This document shows positions 49,517 through 57,737 of a DNA stretch of 64,000 nt, in pieces. Positions within the stretch are counted from its first letter, which is position 1; every line of letters begins with the position of its first letter. A program made the position numbers and the translations under genes. The notes beneath the pieces were generated by a model. It was not told where the DNA came from. It did not search any database and was given only the letters and a program-made list of their open reading frames with translations. Origin of the DNA: Streptomyces seoulensis (GTDB taxonomy: Bacteria > Actinomycetota > Actinomycetes > Streptomycetales > Streptomycetaceae); contig CP054936.1 of assembly GCA_013364255.1 (NCBI GenBank), positions 2,820,853-2,884,852 on the forward strand. The letters are read 5' to 3'.

Positions 49517-49559
49517 CGTCCCGGCGCCGGCCCTCTCGTCGGGGGCCGGCGCCGGGACG
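49517..49559 (-). terminator. Hairpin between pup and prcB
   Basis: A perfect 17-bp stem (49517-49533 with 49543-49559) with a 9-nt loop, 11 nt after the pup stop codon and about 100 nt before prcB. It would end or attenuate pup transcripts. Confidence 0.7.
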
Positions 49560-49570
49560 TGTGCCGGGTG

Positions 49571-49789
49571 CTACTCGCCGCCCTTCTGAACGAAGCTGCG
49601 GACGAAGTCCTCCGCGTTGGACTCGAGCACGTCGTCGATCTCGTCCAGGACGTCGTCGACGTCGTCGCTCAGCTTCTCGTGGCGTTCCTTGAGGTCCTCG
49701 CTCGCCTGGGCGTCCTGCGCCTGCTCCTCGACCTCCTCGGTCGAGCGCGTGGCCTTCTGCTGCCCGCCGCCGGTGTCCTTGGTCGCCAT
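49571..49789 (-). CDS. pup: Prokaryotic ubiquitin-like protein Pup
   Basis: A 72-residue Pup, the degradation tag of the proteasome. It is acidic and mostly disordered (KDTGGGQQKATRSTEEVEEQAQDAQ), with a central helix-forming part (LKERHEKLSDDVDDVLDEIDDVLES) that binds the ARC coiled coil, and ends FVQKGGE. The last codon is GAG, so Pup carries its C-terminal Glu already and needs no deamidation by Dop. The start is the ATG at 49789, after GTGAGG. Confidence 0.98.
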   Translation of the reverse strand: MATKDTGGGQQKATRSTEEVEEQAQDAQASEDLKERHEKLSDDVDDVLDEIDDVLESNAEDFVRSFVQKGGE

Positions 49790-49975
49790 TACCCTCACCC
49801 CGCTCAGTTCGGTTCGCCCGACATGGTCGGCATTACGGCCGATCGGTGATGATCAGACCCTACAAGCCGGGTCCGACATCGGCCCCGCAGTTTCCGCAAC
49901 GTACGGGGGCCATCTCTGTGATTCCCGGGCGCCGGGGTTTCCACCCCGGCCGGCCGGCCCGGCCCGGGTACCCAC

Positions 49976-51487
49976 TCAGTTGCCGGACAGGACCCTGACC
50001 AGGTCTTCCGCCGTACGGCAGCGGTCCAGCAGCTCCTTGACGTGATTACGCGTTCCGCGAAGCGGTTCCAGGGTTGGGACGCGCTGGAGGGAGTCGCGGC
50101 CCGGCAGGTCGAAGATGACCGAGTCCCAGGAGGCCGCCGCCACGTCGTCGGCGTACTGCTCCAGGCACCGGCCGCGGAAGTACGCCCGGGTGTCCTCCGG
50201 CGGCTTCCTGCGGGCCCGGTCGACCTCGCTCTCGTCCAGCAGGCGCTTCATGCGGCCGCGGGCCGCCAGCCGGTTGTACAGGCCCTTCTCGGCCCGCACG
50301 TCGGCGTACTGGAGGTCGAGCAGGTGGAGCTTCGCGGCGTCCCAGTCCAGGCCGTCGCGGCGCCGGTAGCCCTCCATCAGCTCCCGCTTGGCGACCCAGT
50401 CCAGCTCGCCGGACAGGCTCATCGGGTCGTTCTCCAGCCGGTTGAGGGTGTCCTCCCAGCGGGACAGGACGTCCTTGGTCTGCTCGTCCGCGTCGGCTCC
50501 GAAGCGCTCCTCGACGTACTTGCGGGACAGCTCGAAGTACTCCATCTGAAGCTGCACCGCGGTCAGCGTCCGGCCGCTGCGCAGCGTGATCAGGCGCTTG
50601 AGCGACGGGTCGTGCGAGACCTGGTGCAGGGTGCGCACGGGCTGGTCCACGGCCAGGTCGACGGCGATGAAGCCGTCCTCGATCATGGACAGGACCAGCG
50701 CGGTCGTGCCCAGCTTGAGGTAGGTGGAGATCTCCGACAGGTTGGCGTCGCCGATGATCACGTGCAGCCGGCGGTACTTCTCGGCGTCCGCGTGCGGCTC
50801 GTCGCGGGTGTTGATGATCGGGCGCTTGAGGGTGGTCTCCAGACCCACCTCGACCTCGAAGTAGTCCGCGCGCTGGCTGAGCTGGAAGCCGTGCTCGTGG
50901 CCGTCCTGGCCGATGCCGACCCGGCCGGCGCCGGTGACGACCTGGCGCGAGACGAAGAAGGGCGTGAGGTGGCGCACGATGTCCGAGAAGGCGGTCTCCC
51001 GCTTCATCAGGTAGTTCTCGTGCGTGCCGTAGGAGGCGCCCTTGTTGTCGGTGTTGTTCTTGTACAGGTGGATGGGCTGCGCGCCGGGCAGCTGGGCGGC
51101 CCGCTCGGCGGCCTCGGCCATGATCCGCTCGCCCGCCTTGTCCCACAGGACGGCGTCGCGCGGGTTGGTGACCTCGGGGGCGCTGTACTCCGGGTGGGCG
51201 TGGTCGACGTAGAGCCGGGCGCCGTTGGTCAGGATGACGTTGGCGAGGCCGATGTCCTCGTCGGTGAGCTGGCTGGAGTCGGCGGCCTCGCGGGCGAGGT
51301 CGAAGCCGCGGGCGTCCCGCAGCGGGTTCTCCTCCTCGAAGTCCCAGCGGGCCCGCCGGGCCCGGTGCATCGCCGCGGCGTAGGCGTTGACGATCTGGGA
51401 CGAGGTGAGCATGGCATTGGCGTTCGGGTGACCGGGGACGGAGATCCCGTACTCCGTCTCGATGCCCATCACGCGCCGTACGGTCAT
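49976..51487 (-). CDS. dop: Depupylase Dop
   Basis: A 503-residue Dop, paralogue of PafA. It removes Pup from tagged proteins and, where Pup ends in Gln, deamidates it. The same fold is seen ([83 protein letters not shown]). A Dop-specific insertion (about residues 40-80, [21 protein letters not shown]) is present. Because Pup here ends in Glu, only the depupylase role is required. The start is the ATG at 51487 after AAGGAGG. On the minus strand TAGGCT at 51600-51605 may be its -10. Confidence 0.98.
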   Translation of the reverse strand: MTVRRVMGIETEYGISVPGHPNANAMLTSSQIVNAYAAAMHRARRARWDFEEENPLRDARGFDLAREAADSSQLTDEDIGLANVILTNGARLYVDHAHPEYSAPEVTNPRDAVLWDKAGERIMAEAAERAAQLPGAQPIHLYKNNTDNKGASYGTHENYLMKRETAFSDIVRHLTPFFVSRQVVTGAGRVGIGQDGHEHGFQLSQRADYFEVEVGLETTLKRPIINTRDEPHADAEKYRRLHVIIGDANLSEISTYLKLGTTALVLSMIEDGFIAVDLAVDQPVRTLHQVSHDPSLKRLITLRSGRTLTAVQLQMEYFELSRKYVEERFGADADEQTKDVLSRWEDTLNRLENDPMSLSGELDWVAKRELMEGYRRRDGLDWDAAKLHLLDLQYADVRAEKGLYNRLAARGRMKRLLDESEVDRARRKPPEDTRAYFRGRCLEQYADDVAAASWDSVIFDLPGRDSLQRVPTLEPLRGTRNHVKELLDRCRTAEDLVRVLSGN

Positions 51488-51678
51488 GCGGCCCTCCTTG
51501 CCCGGCGGCGCCCTCGGTCGAGGACGGCGCTCAAGTACCGCTGATGCTCGGGTGCCGGTGCGGTGCCCGTCCCCGCACTGCGCGACCCGGCGGTACGAAC
51601 GAGCCTAGAACGCCTTTGCGCTGGTGGGGAGATCATTCGCGTCATTGCCTGCTCCATGCGTGGCCCGGAAAACAGGTC

Positions 51679-51711
51679 GGCTGCGGGTACCCGCCGAGGG
51701 AACCCGCAGCC
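51679..51711 (-). terminator. Terminator of arc
   Basis: GGCTGCGGGT (51679-51688) pairs with ACCCGCAGCC (51702-51711); on the minus strand it is followed by CTGTTTTCC, giving a partial T-run. It starts 10 nt past the arc stop. Confidence 0.75.
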
Positions 51712-51720
51712 ACCCCGCTT

Positions 51721-53487
51721 TTACAGGTACTGACCGGTGTTCGCCACCGTGTCGATGGAGCGTCCGGTGTCCGCGCCCTGCTTTCCGGTGATGAGGGTGC
51801 GGATGTAGACGATCCGCTCGCCCTTCTTTCCGGAGATCCGGGCCCAGTCGTCCGGGTTGGTGGTGTTCGGCAGGTCCTCGTTCTCCTTGAACTCGTCCAC
51901 GCATGCCTGGAGGAGGTGGGAGACGCGCAGGCCCTTCTGGTTCTTCTCCAGGAAGTCCTTGATCGCCATTTTCTTGGCCCGGCCCACGATGTTCTCGATC
52001 ATGGCGCCGGAATTGAAGTCCTTGAAGAAGAGGACTTCCTTGTCGCCGTTGGCGTAGGTGACCTCCAGGAAGCGGTTCTCCTCGGATTCGGCGTACATCT
52101 GCTCGACCGCGGTCTGGATCATGGCCTGGACCGTGGCGTCCTTCTCGCCGCCGTGCTCCGAGAGGTCGTCCGCGTGCAGCGGAAGGCGCTCGGTGAGGTA
52201 CTTCGCGAAGATGTCCTTGGCCGCCTCGGCGTCCGGACGCTCGATCTTGATCTTCACGTCGAGCCGGCCGGGCCGCAGGATGGCGGGGTCGATCATGTCC
52301 TCGCGGTTGGAGGCGCCGATCACGACCACGTTCTCCAGGCCCTCCACACCGTCGATCTCGGCGAGCAGCTGCGGGACGATGGTGTTCTCCACGTCCGAGC
52401 TGACACCCGAGCCGCGGGTGCGGAAGAGGGACTCCATCTCGTCGAAGAAGACGATGACGGGGGTGCCCTCGCTGGCCTTCTCCCGGGCCCGCTGGAAGAC
52501 GAGGCGGATCTGCCGCTCCGTCTCACCGACGTACTTGTTCAGCAGCTCGGGGCCCTTGATGTTGAGGAAGAAGCTCTTGCCGGCGGCCTGGCCGGTCACC
52601 TCGGCGACCTTCTTGGCCAGCGAGTTCGCGACGGCCTTGGCGATGAGCGTCTTGCCGCATCCGGGCGGCCCGTAGAGCAGGACGCCCTTGGGCGGGCGCA
52701 GTTCGTGCTCCTTGAACAGGTCCGGGTACAGGTACGGCAGCTCGACGGCGTCCCGGATCATCTCGATCTGGTTGCCGAGGCCGCCGATCTGCTCGTAGCC
52801 GATGTCGGGCACCTCTTCGAGGACGAGTTCCTCGACCTCGCTCTTGGGCACGACCTCGTAGACATAGCCGGACCTGGGCTCCAGGAGCAGGGCGTCGCCG
52901 GCGCGGATGGTGACGTCCAGCAGCGGCTCGGCGAGCCGCACCACCCGTTCCTCGTCGGTGTGCCCGACCACCAGGGCGCGCTCGCCGTCCTCCAGGATCT
53001 CCTTGAGGGTGACGATGTCGCCGACGCTCTCGTACTCCATGGCCTCGACCACGTTGAGCGCTTCGTTGAGCATCAGTTCCTGGCCGCGCCGCAGCTCGTC
53101 GAGCTCGACGCCGGGGCTGACGTTCACCCTCAGCTTCCGGCCGCCGGTGAAGATGTCGGCGGTGCCGTCCTCGTTGGCCTGGAGGAAGACACCGAAGCCG
53201 GCCGGCGGCTGCGCGAGCCGGTCGACCTCCTCCTTGAGGGCCACGATCTGGTCGCGGGCCTCGCGGAGCGTGTTCGCCAGCCGCTCGTTCTGCGCGGACA
53301 CGCCGGCCAGATTGGTCTGCAGTTCGACGATCCGCTCTTCGAGAATCCTCGTGTGCCGCGGAGAGTCGGCGAGCTTGCGTCGCAGGACGGCGATCTCCTG
53401 CTCAAGGTAGGCGATCTGCCCGGCCGGGTCGTCGGACCCTCGTCCCGGGCGGATGCCGCGGTTCATGTCGTCGTCGTGGGCTGCCAC
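51721..53487 (-). CDS. arc: Proteasome-activating ATPase ARC (Mpa)
   Basis: A 588-residue AAA ATPase that captures pupylated proteins and feeds them into the proteasome. The N-terminal coiled coil (about 25-85; [38 protein letters not shown]) binds Pup. Two OB folds follow, then the AAA domain with Walker A GPPGCGKT, Walker [13 protein letters not shown] and the arginine finger region AILRPGRLD. The C-terminus is NTGQYL, whose penultimate Tyr fits the motif that opens the proteasome gate. The start is the GTG at 53487; the frame upstream to 53505 runs through the ribosome site GGAGGAGGTGAGG. Confidence 0.98.
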   Translation of the reverse strand: MAAHDDDMNRGIRPGRGSDDPAGQIAYLEQEIAVLRRKLADSPRHTRILEERIVELQTNLAGVSAQNERLANTLREARDQIVALKEEVDRLAQPPAGFGVFLQANEDGTADIFTGGRKLRVNVSPGVELDELRRGQELMLNEALNVVEAMEYESVGDIVTLKEILEDGERALVVGHTDEERVVRLAEPLLDVTIRAGDALLLEPRSGYVYEVVPKSEVEELVLEEVPDIGYEQIGGLGNQIEMIRDAVELPYLYPDLFKEHELRPPKGVLLYGPPGCGKTLIAKAVANSLAKKVAEVTGQAAGKSFFLNIKGPELLNKYVGETERQIRLVFQRAREKASEGTPVIVFFDEMESLFRTRGSGVSSDVENTIVPQLLAEIDGVEGLENVVVIGASNREDMIDPAILRPGRLDVKIKIERPDAEAAKDIFAKYLTERLPLHADDLSEHGGEKDATVQAMIQTAVEQMYAESEENRFLEVTYANGDKEVLFFKDFNSGAMIENIVGRAKKMAIKDFLEKNQKGLRVSHLLQACVDEFKENEDLPNTTNPDDWARISGKKGERIVYIRTLITGKQGADTGRSIDTVANTGQYL

Positions 53488-53525
53488 GGTCCTCACCTCC
53501 TCCAAGGGGAGCTGGACGCTTCCAG

Positions 53526-53553
53526 ACCCTACCTGGGTGGGTGTCGATTGAAA
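53526..53553 (-). promoter_or_regulatory. Promoter candidate of arc
   Basis: On the minus strand: TTTCAA (53553-53548), 16 nt, TAGGGT (53531-53526). The transcript would start near 53519, about 32 nt before the GTG start, leaving room for the ribosome site. Confidence 0.5.
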
Positions 53554-53736
53554 CCCCTAGATCACAAAGACTGTCGGGGTGTGTCCGATCTTCACCCTTG
53601 CGCTCTCCCTCACGCCAGGGGAATACCCACCGAACGCGATTGGAAAGCCGTCAGAGGTAGGGTCGAGTCGTTCAACACCCGTCAGAGCTGGCCGGATTCC
53701 CGCGCGGTTCGACGTGACAGGTCAGGAGATGTGAGC

Positions 53737-54036
53737 GTGCAGCAGCAGACGGCGGACGGCGGCGAGGCACTGGAGGTCTGGATCGACCAGGACCTGTGCA
53801 CCGGTGACGGCATCTGCGCGCAGTACGCGCCCGAGGTGTTCGAGCTGGACATCGACGGCCTGGCCTACGTGAAGGGCACGGACGACGAGCTGCTCCAGGC
53901 CAAGGGCGCGACAACGCCCGTGCCGCTGCCGCTTCTCACCGACGTCGTGGACTCGGCGCGGGAATGCCCCGGCGAGTGCATCCACGTGCGGCGCGTTTCG
54001 GACAGCGTCGAGGTGTACGGACCTGACGCGGAGTGA
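53737..54036 (+). CDS. [3Fe-4S]-type ferredoxin
   Basis: A 99-residue ferredoxin of the kind that donates electrons to actinobacterial P450s. Cluster ligands are in DLCTGDGICAQYAPEVFEL, where Asp replaces the second Cys (C-x2-D-x2-C, giving a [3Fe-4S] cluster), and in ARECPGECIHV. An insertion of about 15 residues sits between them. The start is the GTG at 53737 (GGAG 8 nt upstream); GTG at 53731 is an alternative. No P450 or reductase is next to it; the nearest P450 is the rar one 22 kb away. Confidence 0.92.
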   Translation: MQQQTADGGEALEVWIDQDLCTGDGICAQYAPEVFELDIDGLAYVKGTDDELLQAKGATTPVPLPLLTDVVDSARECPGECIHVRRVSDSVEVYGPDAE

Positions 54037-54112
54037 TCGCACCGGTGTCATCCGTCACCGCTGTCTGATATCTCACACGCCCGGCGGGCGCGGGGCGCCG
54101 GACGCCGCGGGC

Positions 54113-54694
54113 TCAGATACTGCGGGCCTGGTCGGGCGCGGAACGGACGAACGCGCCGTTCTTCCACTGCCACTTCGCCCCCTCCTTGAGGTCGGGGCAG
54201 CAATTGGGCACGTCGGGCGAGGAGTAACCGAGCAGGGTCGCGGTGACCTGTCCCGCGCGCACCGCGAAGTCGGTGACGGTGTACCGGTCCTTGGGCTCGA
54301 CGAGCGTGGCCACCACCCGCGGCGCCGTCGCGCCGCGGGCCTGGGTGAGCACGTACACGCCGTCGGGCGGGGTGCCCATGGAGGCGTCGCAGTGCACGAC
54401 GGCCACGGTCTCGGGCCGGCCGTCGCCGTCCAGGTCCCCGGTCGCCTTCTTCGCCACCACCGCCTTGACGGGGCCGCACTCGACCGGGAACGCCACACCG
54501 GCGGTGTCCGGTGGGGCGACGGCGGCCGCGGGGGCGCTTCTCGCCCCGCCGGACGCGGACTGGGCGGCGGTGGCGGAGCCGGGCTGGAGGGCCGAGGAGA
54601 GGGCGATCACGCCGGCTACGGCGGTCGCGGTGGCGACCCAGTGGATGGGCCGGGCGTGCGTGTGCGCCAGTTCCGGGACGGCGGAGTGCTGCAC
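54113..54694 (-). CDS. Secreted protein of unknown function
   Basis: A 193-residue exported protein. The signal segment is HWVATATAVAGVIALSSALQPGSATA. After a flexible Ala/Pro stretch comes a compact domain: VECGPVKAVVAKKATGDLDGDGRPETVAVVHCDASMGTPPDGVYVL...VVATLVEPKDRYTVTDFAVRAGQVTATLLGYSSPDVPNCCPDLKEGAKWQWKNGAFV. The DLDGDGRPE loop is of FG-GAP/EF-hand-like calcium type. Cys residues could form disulfides. The start is probably the GTG at 54694 (GGGAG upstream); the frame continues to 54871. No named family. Confidence 0.8.
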   Translation of the reverse strand: MQHSAVPELAHTHARPIHWVATATAVAGVIALSSALQPGSATAAQSASGGARSAPAAAVAPPDTAGVAFPVECGPVKAVVAKKATGDLDGDGRPETVAVVHCDASMGTPPDGVYVLTQARGATAPRVVATLVEPKDRYTVTDFAVRAGQVTATLLGYSSPDVPNCCPDLKEGAKWQWKNGAFVRSAPDQARSI

Positions 54695-54827
54695 TAGGAG
54701 TGTCTCCCGTGAGGGCTGTGCCGGTGGGGTGGCCAGCATCGTGCCACACGTCACAGTGCGGGGGAACGGTGGGGTGGGTACCCGGATCCGTTGTCGATCG
54801 CGGCGCCCGGGCGCCGGGTCAACGCGA

Positions 54828-54878
54828 GGGCGCCGTGGCGCAGTTCCGGTCGGTGCCGGGAACTGCGCCACGGCGCCC
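54828..54878 (-). terminator. Terminator of trmI
   Basis: A perfect 20-bp inverted repeat (54828-54847 with 54859-54878) with an 11-nt loop that can pair further. It begins 24 nt after the trmI stop. Confidence 0.85.
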
Positions 54879-54902
54879 GTTCGTTGGTCGCGGCGGGTGG
54901 CC

Positions 54903-55805
54903 TCAGCGGCCGGCGCCGCCGTCGGCGTTGGGGCCCTCGTAGTCCTCGCCGTAGGCGCCCTTGGCGGGGCGGCGGCGGCGCATGGGCGGCTCGACGCCGT
55001 CGGCGAGGCGACGGGCGGTGAGCAGGAAGCCGGTGTGCCCGATCATGCGGTGGTCGGGGCGGACGGCCAGGCCCTCGATGTGCCAGTTGCGGATCATCGT
55101 CTCCCAGGCGGTCGGCTCGTTGAAGCAGCCGATCTCGCGGATGGACTCCACGGTCCGGGCGAGCTGGGTGGTGGTGGCGACGTAGCAGCACAGGATGCCG
55201 CCGGGGACGAGCGCCTTGGAGACGGCCTCCAGGCACTCCCAGGGAGCGAGCATGTCGAGGATGACCCGGTCGACCTCGGTGTCGGACAGGTTGTCCTGGA
55301 GGTCGCCCACGGTGAGCTGCCAGGCGGGGTGCGGGCCGCCGAAGTAGCGCTCGACGTTGGCCTGGGCGATCTCGGCGAAGTCGGCGCGGCGCTCGTAGCT
55401 GTGCAGCATGCCCTGGTCGCCGATGGCGCGCAGCAGGAAGCTGCTGAGCGAGCCGGAGCCGACGCCGGCCTCCACGACGCGGGCGCCGGGGAAGATGTCG
55501 GCGAAGGCGAGGATCTGCCCCGCGTCCTTGGGATAGACGACGGCTGCCCCGCGGGGCATGGACAGGACGTAGTCGGGGAGCAGGGGACGCAGCGCGAGGT
55601 AGGCGACGTTGCCGGTGGTCCGGACAACGCTTCCCTCGGGAGCGCCGATCAGTTCGTCGTGCGGGAAGGAACCCTTGTGGGTGTGAAAGTTCTTCCCGGC
55701 CTCGAGCGTGAACGTGTAGTGGCGGCCCTTGGGGTCGGTCAGCTGTACCTGGTCCCCGACCTTGAAGGGCCCGCGACGGCGGGCGGCACCGGTCGGTTCG
55801 GACAT
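54903..55805 (-). CDS. trmI: tRNA (adenine-58-N1)-methyltransferase TrmI
   Basis: A 300-residue class I methyltransferase that makes m1A58 in the T-loop of tRNAs. The N-terminal beta domain (GDQVQLTDPKGRHYTFTLEAGKNFHTHKG) is followed by the family motif QILAFADIFPGARVVEAGVGSGSLSSFLL, which binds S-adenosylmethionine, and the catalytic Asp in DRVILDMLAPWECLEAV. The C-terminal tail is basic and Gly-rich. It is downstream of the M50 protease gene with a 68-nt gap, but TAGGCT lies 6 nt before its ATG, so it probably has its own leaderless transcript. In mycobacteria the gene is likewise near arc. Confidence 0.96.
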   Translation of the reverse strand: MSEPTGAARRRGPFKVGDQVQLTDPKGRHYTFTLEAGKNFHTHKGSFPHDELIGAPEGSVVRTTGNVAYLALRPLLPDYVLSMPRGAAVVYPKDAGQILAFADIFPGARVVEAGVGSGSLSSFLLRAIGDQGMLHSYERRADFAEIAQANVERYFGGPHPAWQLTVGDLQDNLSDTEVDRVILDMLAPWECLEAVSKALVPGGILCCYVATTTQLARTVESIREIGCFNEPTAWETMIRNWHIEGLAVRPDHRMIGHTGFLLTARRLADGVEPPMRRRRPAKGAYGEDYEGPNADGGAGR

Positions 55806-55811
55806 GTGACC

Positions 55812-55817
55812 AGCCTA
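55812..55817 (-). promoter_or_regulatory. -10 box of leaderless trmI
   Basis: TAGGCT on the minus strand is followed by six bases and then the trmI ATG at 55805, so transcription should begin at or next to the start codon. Confidence 0.45.
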
Positions 55818-55873
55818 CCGGCCCCCGGGAGGGCCGCCGACCACGGCCGGATCCCCGGGGCCTCCCGTCCGGA

Positions 55874-57562
55874 TCAGGCCGACGGACGGGCCATGGCCTT
55901 GACGAAGGCGCGCTCTACGTCGGCGGCGGAGAGCACGCCGTAGATCTCGCCGGTCTCCTCCACGACCAGGTACTCGGTCGCCGGGGTGGCGCGCAGCACG
56001 TCCAGCAGCTGCTCGCCGGCCAGCTCCGCCGAGACGCGCATGCCCTCGGTGAGGTCCTGGGCGAGTTCACCGGCCGACACCCAGGGGCGGCGGTGCTCGG
56101 GCACGCCCACGATCGCGGACTCGCGGACGAGGGCGAGGGGTTCGCCGTGGCCGTCGACGACGACCAGGGCGCGGGCGCCGGCGGCGTTGGCGCGGCGCAG
56201 CCCCTCGGCCAGGGAGGTGCCGGTCTCGACCGGCACCGCGCGGCGGGTGAGGGTGCGGGCGCGCAGCTCGGGGAGGTGTTCGCGCAGCCGGGCCATGCGC
56301 AGGCTGTTGCCGGCGCCGGTCCAGATGATCGCGGCGATGATGGCGGCGAGCAGGGCGTCGGTGACCGTGTCCATGCCGACGCTGTCCTCGGCGGTCGCCC
56401 CGAGGGCGCCGGACTGGCTGACCAGGGGCAGCCCGATGAGGACGGACACGGCCAGGGCGCGGCCGACCCAGGCGGCGGCGACGGTGCCGCTCATCGGCCG
56501 GCCGGTGATCTTCCAGACGACGGCGCGCAGCATCCGGCCGCCGTCCAGGGGCAGGCCGGGCAGCAGGTTGAAGACGGCGACGATGAGGTTGGAGATCATC
56601 AGGGCGGCCAGCAGGACGCCGGGGACGGTGCCGCGCTCGACCGGTTGCAGCGCGAGGTAGAAGACGCCGCCGAGGACCAGGGAGAGCAGCGGTCCGACGA
56701 AGGCGAGGACGAACTCGCGGCCGGGGGTCTCGGCCTCCTTCTCGATCTCCGAGACGCCGCCGAAGAACTGGAGCTGGATGCGGCGGACGGGGAGCTTGAA
56801 GCGGAGGGCGGCGATGGTGTGGGCGAGTTCGTGGACGAGGACGGAGCCGTAGAAGGCGACCGCGAAGAACAGGGAGACCAGGTAGCGGGCGGCGCCCAGC
56901 TGGGGCAGCACCCGGTCGAGCTGGCCGCCGAACACCCAGGTGATCAGGGCGGCGACGAGGAACCAGCTGGGCGCGACGTAGACGGGCACGCCGAAGGGGC
57001 GGCCCATGAGGATGCCGCCGCCGGGTCCCTGCGGGCGGCGGGGCGGGCGGGGGCGGCGGCCGGGGCCGGGGGGGCCGGGGTCCGCGTGCGCGTGCGCGTG
57101 GGCGCGGTCGGGGTGGGCGTCGGGGCCGGTCGCGCCGGCTCCGGCCGGAGGGTTCCGGGGCGGGGGCGGCGGGGCCGCGCCCGCCGCGGCGTCGGTGTGC
57201 GTGCCTTGGCCGGGTGCGGCGTCGCCGCGCGTGCCACCGTCGCCGTGCGTGCCTTCGCCGGGTGCGGCGTCGCCGTGCGTGCCGCCGCCGGGTGCGTCGG
57301 CGGAGCGGTCGTCGTCCCGGGGCGGCTGCTGGGACTGCGGTCCGGAGGGCCGCGCCGGCCGGGGGGCTTCCGGCGCCGCGCCGTCGGCGGGCTCGGCGGG
57401 CCGCGCCGGTTCGGAGGGCCGCGCGGGTTCGGGGGGCGGTGCGGCCGGTTCGGCGGCGCGGCGGCGCGCGGGGCCGGCGTCCGGTGCCGTGGGGTCCGTC
57501 GGGGACTGCGCCGACTCGTCGTTGCCGGACCGCGGCTGCCCGCTTCCGCCGCTCACGTCCAC
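55874..57562 (-). CDS. M50 site-2 protease with CBS pair
   Basis: A 562-residue intramembrane zinc metalloprotease of the SpoIVFB-like CBS subgroup. The zinc motif is HELAH (244-248) with the third ligand in NLLPGLPLDGGRML (Asp340). About six membrane helices span 195-420, and two CBS domains (about 440-555; AVPVETGTSLAEGLRRANAAGARALVVVDGHGEPLALV, VSAELAGEQLLDVLRATPATEYLVVEETGEIYGVLSAAD) probably bind nucleotide. The first 185 residues are disordered, Pro/Ala-rich, with GTHGDAAPG repeats and a His-rich end (RAHAHAHADPG), an unusual extension. The GTG at 57562 follows GAGGGG; an ATG at codon 187 would give the core alone. Substrate unknown. Divergent from the nuclease gene. Confidence 0.9.
   Translation of the reverse strand: MDVSGGSGQPRSGNDESAQSPTDPTAPDAGPARRRAAEPAAPPPEPARPSEPARPAEPADGAAPEAPRPARPSGPQSQQPPRDDDRSADAPGGGTHGDAAPGEGTHGDGGTRGDAAPGQGTHTDAAAGAAPPPPPRNPPAGAGATGPDAHPDRAHAHAHADPGPPGPGRRPRPPRRPQGPGGGILMGRPFGVPVYVAPSWFLVAALITWVFGGQLDRVLPQLGAARYLVSLFFAVAFYGSVLVHELAHTIAALRFKLPVRRIQLQFFGGVSEIEKEAETPGREFVLAFVGPLLSLVLGGVFYLALQPVERGTVPGVLLAALMISNLIVAVFNLLPGLPLDGGRMLRAVVWKITGRPMSGTVAAAWVGRALAVSVLIGLPLVSQSGALGATAEDSVGMDTVTDALLAAIIAAIIWTGAGNSLRMARLREHLPELRARTLTRRAVPVETGTSLAEGLRRANAAGARALVVVDGHGEPLALVRESAIVGVPEHRRPWVSAGELAQDLTEGMRVSAELAGEQLLDVLRATPATEYLVVEETGEIYGVLSAADVERAFVKAMARPSA
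57197..57300 (-). repeat. Imperfect 30-bp repeats in the M50 protease gene
   Basis: Three related units start at 57197, 57245 and 57275 (plus strand GTGCGTGCCTTGGCCGGGTG and variants). They encode the GTHGDAAPGEGTHGD-like stretch. The copies are coding and unequal in spacing. Confidence 0.6.
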
Positions 57563-57707
57563 GGTGTCCCCTCGTTCGAAGCGCGTTTCCCGTGCCTGCC
57601 GGACGGGAGGTCTCGGGTCGATGGTATGCGGCGGCGGCGCGCGGTCCAGTCCGGCACCCCTGACATCTGCCCCGCCGTCGGCCTGGTCAGTCGGGACGAA
57701 TGGGTCA

Positions 57708-57730
57708 CTGTCGGTGGCTGGCCGTAGGGT
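57708..57730 (+). promoter_or_regulatory. RecA-NDp-type DNA-damage promoter of the RecB-like gene
   Basis: CTGTCGGTG (57708-57716), 8 nt, TAGGGT (57725-57730). Compared with TTGTCRGTG-N8-TAnnnT only the first base differs and the spacing is exact. The -10 ends 7 nt before the ATG at 57738, so the transcript should be leaderless. Confidence 0.65.
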
Positions 57731-57737
57731 CTGTGGC

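Noticed and set aside
54243..55943. Plus-strand frame of 566 codons across the secreted protein and trmI
   Set aside because: It crosses two real genes and a terminator hairpin and shows no recognisable domain.
57197..57300. Possible CRISPR-like direct repeats
   Set aside because: The units are imperfect, unevenly spaced and in frame inside the M50 protease gene; there are no spacers and no cas genes.
57680..57716. Extending the RecB-like gene upstream to 57006
   Set aside because: The upstream frame runs antisense through the protease gene and through the promoter at 57708; the ATG at 57738 is the natural start.
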